Shown: positions 1 to 6,168, numbered from the stretch's first letter. The stretch: 7,218 nucleotides of DNA from Bacillota bacterium (GCA_023428885.1 JAEYWQ010000148.1:1-7218); one strand, 5' to 3'. Translations and numbers: made by a program. The notes: generated by a model not told the origin, from the letters alone.

Positions 1-1
1 C

Positions 2-97
2 TCATGTAACACGAAAGAAGAGATTATAGTTAAACATAAGTATCCTAGAACACATCTAGGTACGATTGAATCAGAGGAAGAAGCTATGAAAGCATAG
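2..97 (+). CDS. C-terminal tail of an unidentified upstream gene (partial)
   Basis: The frame starting at base 2 stays open for 31 codons from the left edge and stops at TAG 95-97. The predicted tail is charged and hydrophilic (it ends TIESEEEAMKA) and contains one Cys near its start. I do not recognise the family. In particular I cannot tell whether it is the end of a larA-type racemase, the gene that often accompanies larB. Its stop codon lies inside the 5' arm of a hairpin with a T-tract, a common arrangement at the end of a real gene, and this is the main support. A 31-codon open frame could also occur by chance, and two hairpins fall in this stretch, so a structured RNA is the alternative. 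Confidence 0.35.
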   Translation, partial: SCNTKEEIIVKHKYPRTHLGTIESEEEAMKA

Positions 98-137
98 ATT
101 CACCAGAAGGTGAGTTTGGTTTTTGTAGCTTTTTTTA
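82..137 (+). terminator. Rho-independent terminator upstream of larB
   Basis: A long imperfect hairpin is visible. The inner stem ATTCACC (98-104) pairs with GGTGAGT (109-115) around an AGAA loop. It extends outwards through G-U-rich pairing to AGCTAT (82-87) against GTAGCT (125-130), with a single bulged A at 94. The 3' arm runs into seven T residues (130-136). It would end transcription of the gene upstream. Because it lies about 90 nt before the larB start, it could instead be a conditional terminator in a larB leader. I see no recognisable aptamer to support that. Confidence 0.6.
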
Positions 138-221
138 TTGAAAGGCACTAGGTGTCAAGATGCACTCGACCGGGCATAGAATACGCAATGGGTGCGGAAT
201 AAGAATGGTTATGGAGGACGC
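138..221 (+). other. larB leader, no recognised element
   Basis: This 84-nt spacer separates the upstream terminator from larB and should hold the operon promoter if transcription starts here. TTGAAA (138-143) and TAGAAT (177-182) resemble -35 and -10 hexamers but are 33 bp apart and cannot form one promoter. GCACT (162-166) can pair either with GGTGT (151-155) or with GGTGC (191-195), two mutually exclusive short stems. I could not match the sequence to a NiCo, cobalamin or other metal riboswitch. The promoter therefore remains unplaced. Confidence 0.3.
213..217 (+). promoter_or_regulatory. Ribosome binding site of larB
   Basis: GGAGG lies 4 nt before the ATG at 222. It decides the start: the same frame is open from a GTG at 192, but nothing resembling a Shine-Dalgarno sequence precedes that codon, and the ten extra residues do not look like the LarB N-terminus. 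Confidence 0.75.
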
Positions 222-965
222 ATGGAAGCAAAAGAAGTATTGGAAAAAGTAAAAAATGGTGAGATATCAGTGGAAGAAGCAGAGGGATATTTTCGCAGAA
301 AGCCTTATGAAGAGTTAGGCTATGCTAAGATAGACACACATCGAAAAATAAGATCAGGATTTGCAGAAGTAATCTTTTGTAGTGGAAAATCAGATGAACA
401 CTTGCTAGGAATCTTTCAAAGAATCTTTCAAGAAGAGGGAGAGGTGTTCGGGACTAGAGCTACTAAGGAGCAATTTGAGCTTATCAGAAATGTGATTCCA
501 GAGATCGAATATGATCCGATTTCTCGTATCATGAAAGTGGAGAAAAAAGATAAAGTAAGGGTAGGCAAGATAGCAGTCTGTACTGCTGGAACTGCAGACA
601 TTGCAGTGGCAGAAGAAGCTGCTCAGACAGCAGAATACTTTGGTAGCCAGGTGGAACGAATCTATGATGTGGGAGTAAGCGGTATCCATCGATTGCTTGC
701 TAGACTTGAGGTAATTCAATCTGCAAACTGTGTGATAGCGGTAGCTGGCATGGAGGGAGCTATGGCAAGTGTCCTTGGTGGGCTGGTAAGTAAACCAGTC
801 ATTGCGGTACCAACTTCAGTCGGTTATGGTGCTAATATGAATGGGCTTTCTGCATTATTGACCATGATTAATTCCTGTGCCAATGGGATTGCAGTTGTTA
901 ATATTGACAATGGTTATGGGGCAGGATATATGGCAACCCAAATTAATAGACTAGCTGTAAAGTAA
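222..965 (+). CDS. larB: LarB, NaAD carboxylase/hydrolase (pyridinium-3,5-biscarboxylate mononucleotide synthase)
   Basis: LarB performs the first step of nickel-pincer nucleotide synthesis. It carboxylates C5 of the pyridinium ring of nicotinic acid adenine dinucleotide and cleaves the phosphoanhydride, giving AMP and pyridinium-3,5-biscarboxylic acid mononucleotide. The predicted protein is 247 aa, matching the roughly 246 aa of the Lactiplantibacillus plantarum enzyme. Residues 1-110 form the LarB-specific N-terminal part. Residues 115-247 are the PurE-like (AIR carboxylase) domain, with CTAGTADIAVAEEA (120-133), DVGVSGIHR (149-157), AGMEGAMASVLGGL (175-188) and PVIAVPTSVGYGA (192-204). 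Cys219 in INSCANG corresponds to the cysteine that forms a covalent adduct with the substrate in the L. plantarum enzyme. Glu178 in GMEGA fits the hydrolysis-linked glutamate there; these residue roles are recalled from the family. The start is the ATG after GGAGG at 213-217. It is the first gene of the lar cluster, with larE 42 nt downstream. Confidence 0.95.
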   Translation: MEAKEVLEKVKNGEISVEEAEGYFRRKPYEELGYAKIDTHRKIRSGFAEVIFCSGKSDEHLLGIFQRIFQEEGEVFGTRATKEQFELIRNVIPEIEYDPISRIMKVEKKDKVRVGKIAVCTAGTADIAVAEEAAQTAEYFGSQVERIYDVGVSGIHRLLARLEVIQSANCVIAVAGMEGAMASVLGGLVSKPVIAVPTSVGYGANMNGLSALLTMINSCANGIAVVNIDNGYGAGYMATQINRLAVK

Positions 966-995
966 GAGTTTTGCTCATGAAAAATTAAGAGTATG

Positions 996-1000
996 AAGGG
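996..1000 (+). promoter_or_regulatory. Ribosome binding site of larE
   Basis: AAGGG sits 7 nt before the ATG at 1008. The frame also has an ATG at 993, but the bases before that one (ATTAAGAGT) are a poor ribosome binding site, and the AAGGG would then lie inside the gene. This favours 1008 as the start. Confidence 0.55.
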
Positions 1001-1007
1001 AAATCGT

Positions 1008-1829
1008 ATGAAAGAGTATCTTGAAAAACAAGCGGAATTAATGGAGATCATGGATCAGTATACAAATAATGATATCATCATAGCATTTTCTGGAGGAGTA
1101 GATAGTAGTTTGTTATTAAAAATTGCTTGTGAAAAGGCCAAAGCAAAACAAACAAAGGTATATGCTGTTACCATACATACCAAATTACATCCTATGAATG
1201 ATCTAGACAATGCAAGAAGGGTAGCCTTGGAATCGGGTGCTATCCATGAAGTGCTTCATGTGGATGAGTTAAGTGAAGCTGGAATTGGTAATAACCCAGA
1301 AGATCGTTGTTATTTGTGTAAAAAGTGTCTATTTCAAAAATTATTAGATATGGCGAAGGAAAAAAATATCACTCATGTCTTAGAAGGAACCAATGAAGAT
1401 GACCTTCATATGTATCGACCAGGATTAAAAGCATTGAAGGAACTTGGAGTGTTAAGTCCACTGGCTCAGGTACAGATCACCAAAGCAGAAGTGCGAAAAA
1501 TGGCAGAAAACTATGGTTTATCTGTAGCAAATCGCCCATCTGCTCCTTGTCTTGCCACAAGATTTCCATATGGTACAGAACTTTCCTATGATGTTATGAG
1601 ACAAATTGAAAAGGCAGAAGATTATATCCGCTCCTTTGGTTTCTATAACGTTCGTGTTCGTGTGCATGGAGACATCGCTAGAATTGAAGTGGATGATAGA
1701 GATCTAGAGAAATTATTACAGCAAAGAGCAAGCATCATTTCCTTTATGAAAGAGATAGGTTTCTGCTACATAACAATCGATCTAGAAGGATTCCGCTCAG
1801 GAAGTATGGATATTAACGTTAAAATGTAA
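1008..1829 (+). CDS. larE: LarE, ATP-dependent sulfur transferase (multi-cysteine type)
   Basis: LarE adenylates the two carboxylates of the LarB product and replaces each with a thiocarboxylate, giving pyridinium-3,5-bisthiocarboxylic acid mononucleotide, the organic ligand that later holds nickel. The protein is 273 aa from this start. It has a PP-loop ATPase motif, SGGVDSS (28-34), the segment EGTNEDDLHMYRPGLKA (126-142), SAPCLATRFPYG (178-189) and the C-terminal GFRSGSM (261-267), all in the family order. Cys101, Cys104 and Cys107 lie in RCYLCKKC, and Cys181 in the APC motif. L. plantarum LarE has only the last of these and gives up its sulfur atom. LarE proteins with the extra CxxC, such as that of Thermotoga maritima, bind a [4Fe-4S] cluster and use sulfide catalytically. 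I infer that this protein belongs to the second class. An alternative start at 993 would add five residues. Confidence 0.94.
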   Translation: MKEYLEKQAELMEIMDQYTNNDIIIAFSGGVDSSLLLKIACEKAKAKQTKVYAVTIHTKLHPMNDLDNARRVALESGAIHEVLHVDELSEAGIGNNPEDRCYLCKKCLFQKLLDMAKEKNITHVLEGTNEDDLHMYRPGLKALKELGVLSPLAQVQITKAEVRKMAENYGLSVANRPSAPCLATRFPYGTELSYDVMRQIEKAEDYIRSFGFYNVRVRVHGDIARIEVDDRDLEKLLQQRASIISFMKEIGFCYITIDLEGFRSGSMDINVKM

Positions 1830-1864
1830 AACGACTATAAAATATAGAAAAGTGAGAGATTACA

Positions 1865-2875
1865 ATGCATATGTCTGATGCCTTAGTAGCCCCTACTGTT
1901 GCTGCTACCATGTATGCCTGTTCAGCAGCCGCTGCAGGTTTTTCTGCACGTAAGGTGCGCTTACATGAAGATTCAAAAAAAATACCTCTGATGGGAATCA
2001 TGGGTGCCTTTGTATTTGCTGCACAAATGATTAATTTCACAATTCCTGGAACAGGATCTTCTGGCCACATTGCTGGAGGTATGTTGATTTCTGCAATCTT
2101 AGGACCGTTTGCAGGCTTTATCACCATGATAGCAGTCTTAGCCATCCAATGTCTCCTATTTGCAGATGGTGGCTTACTTGCTCTTGGATGTAATGTATGG
2201 AATATAGCATTCTATGGATGTTTCCTTGGAACAGCATTGTTATGGAAGCCATTCATGAAGAAGGGGATTAGGAGATCGAAAATCCTTATTAGTTCAGTCT
2301 TAGGTTGCGTGATAACCTTGCAACTGGGAGCTTTTTCTGTGGTTTTAGAAACTTACTTCTCAGGGATTACTGAACTACCATTTTCTGTGTTTGTAGCCAC
2401 GATGCAGCCAATTCATCTGGCAATTGGATTGGTTGAAGGTTTGATCACAGCTGCTGTATTGATTTTTATTCATGAAGCTAGACCAGAATTGTTGCAAAGA
2501 GGTGAACGAGAAGGACATAAGGATGGAAAATTAGGCAGATTATCTTACAAGACCACTTTGTTGGTACTAGCTATTACCTTTGTTGTAATCGGTGGTGTAA
2601 TTTCCTTATTCGCTTCTTCTCATCCAGATGGTCTGGAGTGGTCTATTGAAAAAATAGTAGGTTCCACCGAACTTGCTAGCTCAGGTGAGATCTATACCGT
2701 AAGCGAGCAAATCCAAGAAAAGACGGCTTTCTTACCCGATTATAGTTGGAAGAATTCTGACTCTGCTTCTGCGACATCCATTTCTGGAATTCTTGGAGGA
2801 AGCCTTGTAATTGTTGTTTGCATCTTGACCTGTCGAGTATTAAGTTTGGTTAGAAAGAGAAAATACGATGAATAG
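1865..2875 (+). CDS. larMN: LarMN, fused substrate-specific component of an ECF nickel transporter
   Basis: This 336-aa membrane protein combines the CbiM/NikM metal-binding subunit with a NikN-like C-terminal part. It is the specificity component of the nickel importer that supplies LarC. The N-terminus MHMSDAL has His2, which together with the free amino end binds the metal in the CbiM/NikM family, so the ATG at 1865 must be the true start rather than the ATG at 1871. Further family motifs are PGTGSSGHIAGG (61-72, His68), FADGGLLALGCNVWN (99-113) and MQPIHLAIGLVEG (180-192, His184). Several hydrophobic helices span about 8-205. A cytoplasmic linker (about 206-228) leads to a helix at 229-250, PDGLEW (254-259), an extracytoplasmic stretch and a last helix at about 305-328, which is the NikN/PDGLE-type part. 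The gene overlaps larQ by 8 nt. Nickel rather than cobalt specificity is inferred from the lar context. Confidence 0.9.
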   Translation: MHMSDALVAPTVAATMYACSAAAAGFSARKVRLHEDSKKIPLMGIMGAFVFAAQMINFTIPGTGSSGHIAGGMLISAILGPFAGFITMIAVLAIQCLLFADGGLLALGCNVWNIAFYGCFLGTALLWKPFMKKGIRRSKILISSVLGCVITLQLGAFSVVLETYFSGITELPFSVFVATMQPIHLAIGLVEGLITAAVLIFIHEARPELLQRGEREGHKDGKLGRLSYKTTLLVLAITFVVIGGVISLFASSHPDGLEWSIEKIVGSTELASSGEIYTVSEQIQEKTAFLPDYSWKNSDSASATSISGILGGSLVIVVCILTCRVLSLVRKRKYDE

Positions 2876-3674
2876 AATAAGTGAAGCAATTCATGGTATA
2901 CATCATTTAGAAGCCATGGCTAGAAAAGATAATGATATCACCAGGTTACATCCCTTAGCTAAGGTTCTTGTCACCTTTTGGTATATTTGTTTTCTTGTTT
3001 CTTTTGACAAATATGATTTGACCGGACTACTGGGGATGAGCTTGTATCTTATTTTACTAAAAGAAATTACCCACATTTCATTGGGCAGAAGCTTACGGCA
3101 ATTGAGAGCAGTAATTGCTATGCTTTGTCTTGTGGGCATTGCAAACCCTTTCCTGGATCAAAGTGTATGGATGAAGCTTGGAGATATTACCATCACTGGA
3201 GGAATGATTTCCATGCTTACACTGGTTATTAAAGGGGTATTTGCATTACTGGCTTCTTACTTTTTGATTGCTACCACCTCCATAGAGAATATCTGTTATG
3301 CACTGCGTCTATTGCATATTCCTAAGGTGATCGTGACCGTGATGATGTTAATCTACCGATATATTATCTTATTTACGAAGGAAGTAGAAAGGGTTTCCCT
3401 GTCTTATTCCTTACGAGCTCCCAAGCAAAAGGGGATACATTATAAAGCCTGGGGCTCTCTGTTAGGACAGATGCTGTTACGGAGCATGGATCGTGCTGAT
3501 ACTGTTTATGAGAGCATGAGCATACGAGGTTTTCAAGGGGAATTTTATCTTAGTAAGACAACAAGGCCAGGAGACAACATAAGGAGTGTATGTTATCTGA
3601 TATTCACTGCCAGCTTAATCACTGTATTTCGAATCTTTCCTATATTTGAAATCGTAGGAAGAATATTTGCTTAG
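2868..3674 (+). CDS. larQ: LarQ, transmembrane coupling (T) component of the ECF nickel transporter
   Basis: A CbiQ/EcfT-family protein of 268 aa that connects the LarMN specificity subunit to the ATPase LarO in the membrane. Hydrophobic helices are visible at about 31-67, 80-95, 112-136, 152-170 and 240-260. The family's coupling region is present as SLRAPK (181-186) and the charged helix DRADTVYESMSIRGF (208-222), which ends in the SMxxRG signature expected to contact the ATPase. The start ATG lies 8 nt inside the end of larMN (ATGAATAG), which suggests translational coupling. Downstream, larO does not follow directly but after a gap of 113 nt. Confidence 0.92.
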   Translation: MNRISEAIHGIHHLEAMARKDNDITRLHPLAKVLVTFWYICFLVSFDKYDLTGLLGMSLYLILLKEITHISLGRSLRQLRAVIAMLCLVGIANPFLDQSVWMKLGDITITGGMISMLTLVIKGVFALLASYFLIATTSIENICYALRLLHIPKVIVTVMMLIYRYIILFTKEVERVSLSYSLRAPKQKGIHYKAWGSLLGQMLLRSMDRADTVYESMSIRGFQGEFYLSKTTRPGDNIRSVCYLIFTASLITVFRIFPIFEIVGRIFA

Positions 3675-3695
3675 AGAAACAGATATCATCTAATC

Positions 3696-3726
3696 TTGAC
3701 ATAAAACTAAGAGCTAGCAGTGTAAA
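3696..3726 (+). promoter_or_regulatory. Candidate internal promoter before larO
   Basis: The 113-bp larQ-larO spacer contains an exact TTGACA (3696-3701). TGTAAA (3721-3726) follows after 19 bp and shares four of six bases with the consensus -10. The spacer is longer than the preferred 17 bp and the -10 is imperfect, so this is only a candidate. I see no terminator hairpin in the gap. If active, it would allow larO and larC to be transcribed apart from the upstream genes. Confidence 0.3.
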
Positions 3727-3787
3727 AATCTAGACTTTGTAAATCGCAAATCAATTATTACATGTTACGGAAAGGAATGGTATTAAT

Positions 3788-4534
3788 ATGCTAGATATCG
3801 ATATGATGGGACTTTCCTTTTCTTATCATAAAAACACGAAAAATAAGGACAGCAGGATACTAAAGGATCTGAATTTTCAAGTGAATCAAGGAGATAGTAT
3901 TGGCCTAATCGGAGCAAATGGTGTTGGGAAGTCAACGTTTTTAAAAGTATTGGTAGGTATTCAACTTGGGTATGTAGGAGATCTTAGCATTCAGGGCCTT
4001 GAACTAAATAAAGAAAATTTATTTAAAATTAGAGAAAAGATAGGCTATGTATTTCAAGATTCGGACAGTCAATTATTTATGACCACGGTATATGATGATG
4101 TTTCATTTGCGCCTCGCAATTATGGATTATCCAAGGAGGAAGTGGAAAAACGAAGCATGGAAGCTCTTCAAAAAGTTCATATGCAAGAGCTAAAAAATGA
4201 GCAAATCTACCGATTATCCGGTGGACAAAAGAAAATGGTCTCCATTGCTACGATACTTTCCATGCAGCCAGATATTATCTTGTTGGACGAACCTTCTGCA
4301 GCCTTGGATCCTGGAAATAGGAGAAATTTGATTCATATACTTAATGAGCTTTTCGTCACAAAGCTGATAGCCTCCCATGACTTGGATTTTATCTATGATA
4401 CCTGTGAAAGAACCATATTATTGCAGGACGGAAACATTATAGCTGATGGTGATACGAAAGAAATCCTCAGAAACAAAGAATTACTAGAGCAAAATGGTCT
4501 AGAGCTACCCTTGTCATTTTCAAGGCTTCAGTAA
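3788..4534 (+). CDS. larO: LarO, ATPase of the ECF nickel transporter
   Basis: A CbiO/EcfA-type ABC ATPase of 248 aa that powers nickel uptake through LarMN and LarQ at the inner face of the membrane. All nucleotide-binding motifs are intact: Walker A GANGVGKST (42-50), Q-loop VFQDSDSQLF (88-97), signature LSGGQ (143-147), Walker B IILLDEPS (163-170) with catalytic Glu168, and the H-loop SHD with His197. The phrase FQDSDSQLFMTTVYDDVSFAP is typical of the CbiO subgroup. Only one ATPase gene is present, so the transporter presumably uses a LarO homodimer. AAAGGA at 3771-3776 is a ribosome binding site with a rather long 11-nt spacer. larC begins 49 nt downstream. Confidence 0.93.
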   Translation: MLDIDMMGLSFSYHKNTKNKDSRILKDLNFQVNQGDSIGLIGANGVGKSTFLKVLVGIQLGYVGDLSIQGLELNKENLFKIREKIGYVFQDSDSQLFMTTVYDDVSFAPRNYGLSKEEVEKRSMEALQKVHMQELKNEQIYRLSGGQKKMVSIATILSMQPDIILLDEPSAALDPGNRRNLIHILNELFVTKLIASHDLDFIYDTCERTILLQDGNIIADGDTKEILRNKELLEQNGLELPLSFSRLQ

Positions 4535-4583
4535 GGAGTGAAATGTAATAACATTGTATTATAGATAGAGAAGGAGATGTAAA

Positions 4584-6059
4584 ATGGATAACACATTGTA
4601 CTTAGAATGCTATTCGGGTATTAGCGGAGATATGACTGTAGCCGCCCTTTTAGACTTGGGAGCAGATGAAAAGGTTGTCTTGGATGCGGTTAATAGCCTT
4701 CCACTTGAGGGCTTTCGCGTAGAAATCAAGAGAGTTAAGAAATCGGGAATTGATGCCTGCGATTTTCACGTCATATTGGACAAGAAACATGAAAATCATG
4801 ATCATGATATGGAATATCTTCACGGTAAGGGGAAGGAATATAGCCATCTGACGGTTCCATTTGATGAAGACAAGGATAGCCATCAACATGGGCATAACCA
4901 TAACCAAGACCACCATCACGACCATGACCATCATTCCGACCATGATCACCATCATGGTCATGACCATAATCACGACTATGATAACCATCAGGACCATAGA
5001 CATGATCATGATCAGGATCATCATTATGATCAAGATAATCATCATGATCAAGTAAAGTCCCTAGATAAAGTACACATGCATGAACATAGAGGTATGCGTG
5101 AAATCCGAGAGATTATCGAAAGAGGAGCAATCACTAAGCGGGCAAAAGAGATTGCATTACAGATATTTACCGTACTAGCTGAAGCGGAGTCAAAAGCACA
5201 TAATATTCCTTTGGAAGAGGTTCATTTCCATGAAGTTGGTGCAGTTGATTCTATCGTTGATATTGTCGCTGTGGCGGTATGTTTTGACAACTTACAAATC
5301 AAAGAGGTCATCGTTCCAAAGATATATGAAGGATGTGGAACAGTTCGATGTCAGCATGGAATATTACCGATTCCTGTTCCAGCAGTTGCTAATATCATTC
5401 AGGCACACAATATAAATATTCAGCTCACGGAGCTAGAGGGTGAGTTTGTTACACCTACCGGTGCAGCAATTATTGCAGCGACAAAAACATTAGATATATT
5501 ACCAAAAGAGTTTAAGGTGCTTAAAATTGGCCTTGGTGCAGGAAAACGTAACTATGAAAGACCAGGTATCCTAAGAGCGATGTTAATCCAAAGCAAGACA
5601 GACGAGAAAAATGACATTATATATAAGCTAGAGAGTAACATCGATGATTGTAGTGGTGAGAATCTTGGGTATGTGATGGAACAGTTATTCTTAGCAGGAG
5701 CAAGGGATGTACATTATATTCCTGTCTTTATGAAGAAAAATAGGCCAGCTTGGCTTCTTACTGTCCTTTGTAAAGAAGAGGATATCCATAAACTAGAAGG
5801 TATCATCTTTAGAGAAACCACGACGATTGGTATTCGTCGTATTATGATGGAACGATCTATACTAAAGCGGGAACAAATACGTGTCACAACCCCGCTAGGA
5901 GATGCTGAAGTAAAAGTATGCGTTATCGAAGGAGAGAAGCGGTTTTATCCAGAATATGATAGTGTTGTAGCCTTATGCAGACAAAGTCAAATACCATATT
6001 CCAGGGTATACCAGATGATTGTTGAGCAGTGTGAAGAATTGAATTGCAGTATAATATAA
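4584..6059 (+). CDS. larC: LarC, nickel insertase for the nickel-pincer nucleotide, with a His-rich insert
   Basis: LarC is the CTP-dependent cyclometallase that inserts nickel into the bisthiocarboxylate nucleotide, making the mature NPN cofactor. AAGGAG at 4571-4576, 7 nt before the ATG, fixes the start. Family motifs occur in order: ECYSGISGDMTVAALLDLG (8-26), VHFHEVGAVDSIVDI (213-227), CQHGILPIPVPA (256-267), EGEFVTPTGAA (285-295), GLGAGKRNYERPGILRA (316-332), ESNIDDCSGENLGYVMEQL (350-368), GARDVHYIPVFMKKNRPA (372-389) and ETTTIGIR (411-418). In L. plantarum the protein is made from larC1 and larC2 by a programmed -1 frameshift; here it is one uninterrupted frame. At 491 aa it is longer than usual, and most of the excess is a Asp/His-rich region at about residues 70-157, probably a metal-holding loop. 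It is the last gene of the cluster. Confidence 0.95.
   Translation: MDNTLYLECYSGISGDMTVAALLDLGADEKVVLDAVNSLPLEGFRVEIKRVKKSGIDACDFHVILDKKHENHDHDMEYLHGKGKEYSHLTVPFDEDKDSHQHGHNHNQDHHHDHDHHSDHDHHHGHDHNHDYDNHQDHRHDHDQDHHYDQDNHHDQVKSLDKVHMHEHRGMREIREIIERGAITKRAKEIALQIFTVLAEAESKAHNIPLEEVHFHEVGAVDSIVDIVAVAVCFDNLQIKEVIVPKIYEGCGTVRCQHGILPIPVPAVANIIQAHNINIQLTELEGEFVTPTGAAIIAATKTLDILPKEFKVLKIGLGAGKRNYERPGILRAMLIQSKTDEKNDIIYKLESNIDDCSGENLGYVMEQLFLAGARDVHYIPVFMKKNRPAWLLTVLCKEEDIHKLEGIIFRETTTIGIRRIMMERSILKREQIRVTTPLGDAEVKVCVIEGEKRFYPEYDSVVALCRQSQIPYSRVYQMIVEQCEELNCSII
4881..5045 (+). repeat. Low-complexity CAT/GAT tract encoding the LarC His-Asp-rich insert
   Basis: Codons 100-154 of larC are mostly CAT/CAC and GAT/GAC, in imperfect reiterations such as GACCATGATCACCATCATGG. 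They give 25 His in 55 residues. The DNA is also full of GATC and CATGATCATG-like palindromic words. Codon-unit repetition of this kind can grow or shrink by replication slippage, so its length may differ between strains. It also explains the spurious open frames on both strands here, whose products are almost pure Met/Ile/Thr or Met/Ile/Val. Confidence 0.9.
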
Positions 6060-6067
6060 AGAGTGCT

Positions 6068-6105
6068 AGGGACAGTTTAAATGTAAGAATATTTAAATTG
6101 TCCCT
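6068..6105. repeat. Near-perfect 15-bp inverted repeat after larC
   Basis: AGGGACAGTTTAAAT (6068-6082) and ATTTAAATTGTCCCT (6091-6105) are reverse complements apart from one G-T position, around an 8-nt loop. The RNA hairpin would be very stable and begins 8 nt after the larC stop. It is followed by an A-tract (6106-6113) rather than a T-tract on the plus strand, and the minus strand has no T-tract on its exit side either, so it is not a standard intrinsic terminator. It may protect the 3' end of the lar mRNA, or be one copy of a dispersed AGGGACA...TGTCCCT palindrome of the sort seen in many clostridial genomes. Confidence 0.85.
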
Positions 6106-6115
6106 AAAAAAAAGC

Positions 6116-6146
6116 TTGACATTGACGCAACGTAAAGGTTTATGAT
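6116..6146 (+). promoter_or_regulatory. MerR-type promoter with 19-bp spacer and operator dyad
   Basis: TTGACA (6116-6121) and TATGAT (6141-6146) are near-consensus hexamers with a 19-bp spacer, the over-long spacing typical of promoters that MerR-family activators untwist. The spacer carries an imperfect dyad at 6119-6139, with core ACG-CAA-CGT and outer matching bases (AC.TT on the left, AA.GT on the right). Its centre is within about 2 bp of the spacer midpoint. The promoter lies directly before the MerR-family gene, so autoregulation is likely. Confidence 0.8.
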
Positions 6147-6155
6147 AGATCCATC

Positions 6156-6161
6156 AGGAGG
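6156..6161 (+). promoter_or_regulatory. Ribosome binding site of the MerR-family gene
   Basis: AGGAGG, 7 nt before the ATG at 6169. The in-frame ATG at 6142 overlaps the -10 hexamer and so cannot be the start of a transcript from this promoter, which settles the start at 6169. Confidence 0.9.
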
Positions 6162-6168
6162 ATTCAAC

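Noticed and set aside
192..221. GTG start for larB at 192
   Set aside because: It has no Shine-Dalgarno sequence, while GGAGG precedes the ATG at 222. The shorter protein has the usual family length and puts the key Cys and Glu two residues from their positions in the L. plantarum enzyme.
138..221. NiCo or other metal riboswitch in the larB leader
   Set aside because: I could not find the conserved junction sequences of a NiCo, cobalamin or manganese riboswitch. Only short, weak stems are visible.
160..252. Short open frame from ATG 160 overlapping the larB start
   Set aside because: It has about 30 codons, no ribosome binding site, an unremarkable Lys/Trp-rich end, and overlaps larB in another frame. 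It is most likely chance.
1819..2145. Minus-strand open frame of 108 codons over the start of larMN
   Set aside because: It is antisense to a conserved membrane protein whose MHM N-terminus and motifs are clear, and no family is recognisable in it. The same holds for the minus-strand frames at 405-719, 2903-3139, 6330-6614 and 6611-6808.
4881..5045. CRISPR-like or noncoding tandem array
   Set aside because: The repetition is of triplet codons within an intact reading frame, with no constant repeat unit or unique spacers.
4650..5055. Open frames on the minus strand (4650-5051) and in another plus frame (4861-5055) across the His-rich part of larC
   Set aside because: Their products are almost entirely Met/Ile/Val or Met/Ile/Thr, the expected reading of CAT/GAT repeats in other frames. 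They have no ribosome binding site and lie wholly within a well-supported gene.
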